The notes under the pieces are model-generated. The model ran no database searches. It was not told the DNA's origin and saw only the letters and a program-made list of their open reading frames with translations. 19,412 nucleotides of DNA from Setomelanomma holmii (taxonomy: Eukaryota; Ascomycota; Dothideomycetes; Pleosporales; Phaeosphaeriaceae), in the NCBI GenBank assembly GCA_010015745.1, contig ML978368.1, forward strand, positions 1 through 19,412, written 5' to 3'. Below are positions 18,451-19,412 of the stretch, piece by piece; position 1 is the first letter of the stretch; the number at the start of each line of letters is the position of its first letter. The position numbers and the translations under genes are program-made.

Positions 18451-19125
18451 AGAGCCACAGTATAGGTCATCTACTACTTCAGTCGTAGCAAAGGGGATAT
18501 TCGAGAAGGTAAGGTCAAGGACATGCCCAGCCTAGTGAGTGGCTTCGCCAGGCTCTCCAATAAAGCTCATGTTGTTGTTAATAGACCACTAGTTCAGTTC
18601 AATGCCCCTGTTGCGGGAGTCTGTGCCAGGCTCAAAGGCTAGGTGGCAGGCGTTCAAGTCACCTCCCACAATAGATAAGGGTGGGGGAGTGCAGCTAGTG
18701 ATGTAGTGTAAAACTCCAGTACTAATAGGTTGGCGGTAGGCGTTTAGAATTGAGTAGCCATTCACCTTAACCTAGAGCAGGTCTCAGTTAATTCTTAGGA
18801 AGATGACTTCAGACTGAAGTCTATAGTCTTTGCGGACATAGGTCATAACCTAGGGGCAAAGTGCTTCTCTAGTTTCAGGGTTATTATAGCCCCAGTTAGT
18901 CACTAGGGCATGCAAGTTATATCTAGGGTGTGTTGAGGTTTTGGAATCTAAGCAGGTGAAGGGTTCTTAGACGCATACAACGTCTACCTTTGTTTCCCAT
19001 GCAAGTTGTAAGATTGTGATGTGGCTAGGTGAGCTCTTACCAACGTTGGCCCAGGCAATAGGTATACCTTGGGCTGTTTTGTGCGGCTGATTACCGCTAG
19101 TGTTGTGTGGGTGTTGTCCTATCAT
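18451..19125 (-). mobile_element. Tad1-like LINE ORF2 endonuclease fragment, inactivated
   Basis: ORF2 starts at ATG 19123-19125 and reads as the apurinic-type endonuclease of a fungal non-LTR retrotransposon, which nicks target DNA to prime reverse transcription. Visible landmarks: NVGKSSPSHITILQLAWE, DVVCV*EP (the catalytic Glu of QEP, just after a stop), MTYVRKDY, VNGYSILNAYRQP, SIVGGDLNACHLAFEPG (catalytic Asp and Asn) and AGHVLDLTFSNIPFATTEVV. Six in-frame stops occur (from 18967, 18850, 18784, 18772, 18589 and 18532), several at positions where CAA, CAG or CGA is expected, as produced by C-to-T change. The final Ser-Asp-His motif would fall at 18451, where the sequence goes from CGS straight into TPR; the reverse transcriptase is absent. 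The homology call rests on motif order; the family assignment to Tad1 is from memory. Confidence 0.8.
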
Positions 19126-19412
19126 GCAGAAGAGGACTCGCTCATTTCGACGTCTGTCGGCTCCAACAACGGACTAGTGTGGTCTGGTTTGCGGGTGACG
19201 CTCTGCTGTGAGAGTTGGTGCAGGTTGAGGTTTGTAGTTTTATGAGTTTTGCGTGTAGGCCTTTTAGCTAGTCCTGAAGCAGACCCAGCAATAGGGGTGG
19301 AGGTTGTTAGGGTTCGGGCTCTCTTAGCTGGTGCCTGTGTTGGAACCTCAGTAGGCGCAGCTGCAGTTGCGGTTAGGGAGGGGTCTGGTGCTGCGTCCTC
19401 TCCGCTAGATTC
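19122..19412 (-). CDS. LINE ORF1 C-terminus, cut by the window edge
   Basis: The frame is open from the window end to a TGA at 19122-19124, giving 96 codons. It is low in complexity and rich in Thr, Ala, Pro and Ser (for example SLTATAAAPTEVPTQAPAKR, then TLTTSTPIAGSASGLAKRPT) and closes with EPTDVEMSESSSA. No CCHC knuckle is in the visible part; in related elements it would lie further upstream. The stop overlaps the ORF2 start as ATGA, typical of translational coupling in LINEs. Unlike ORF2 this stretch has no in-frame stop. The protein would bind the element's RNA. Confidence 0.6.
   Translation of the reverse strand, partial: ESSGEDAAPDPSLTATAAAPTEVPTQAPAKRARTLTTSTPIAGSASGLAKRPTRKTHKTTNLNLHQLSQQSVTRKPDHTSPLLEPTDVEMSESSSA

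Noticed and set aside
19305..19385. TTAGGG-like words (GTTAGGGTT, GGTTAGGGA)
   Set aside because: Isolated single units inside coding sequence of LINE ORF1, not a telomeric array.

Overview
The window looks like a gene-poor, relic-rich accessory or subtelomere-like segment from a filamentous ascomycete, plausibly a dothideomycete. The grounds are spliced genes with short introns (about 44 to 59 bases, GT..AG, CTAAC/CTGAC-type branch sites), a fungal RecQ/telomere-linked-helicase tail, a Tad1-like LINE fragment with a C-to-T (RIP-like) stop pattern, solo-LTR-like repeats and a fungal NLR-type TPR relic. No rRNA, tRNA or CRISPR was seen. Family names come from reading translations by eye; no database was searched.

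Left end (1-4100): two 169-base LTR-like repeats in the same orientation, the C-terminal end of a RecQ-type helicase with its zinc-binding cysteines, a degraded minus-strand membrane-protein gene, and a third LTR-like element carrying a 12-base tandem repeat. Positions 2930-4113 hold nothing I recognise.

Centre-left (4114-8715): this holds the clearest intact genes. A four-exon plus-strand gene (4114-5995, about 581 aa) encodes a protein with an N-terminal Cys/His cluster, an F-box-like segment and a long conserved but unnamed remainder. It is tail to tail with a two-exon minus-strand gene (6044-6671, 191 aa) of unknown function. A 12-base minisatellite (7391-7614) ends 21 bases before the ATG of a 359-aa orphan ORF (7636-8715), which has internal 16-residue repeats and an in-frame extension beyond its TAG.

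Centre-right (8716-14335): mostly broken coding remnants in both orientations, with isolated in-frame stops (many explicable as CAG to TAG or CGA to TGA). They include a retropepsin-like C-terminal fragment near 11.75-11.9 kb and a long minus-strand frame at 13.2-13.8 kb.

Right end (14366-19412): a second Cys/His plus F-box-like gene (14366-15889), paralogous to the first but frameshifted and lacking its C-terminal domain. It is again convergent with a minus-strand two-exon gene (16153-16919, 235 aa, WW-like tail). Then comes a TPR relic joined in frame to a truncated LINE endonuclease, whose ORF2 ATG overlaps the TGA of ORF1 at the window edge.

The most interesting structure is the duplicated zinc-cluster/F-box-like gene, each copy facing a small unrelated convergent gene, set in a field of pseudogenes and retroelement debris. 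Whether the pairs form a functional system is inference only.
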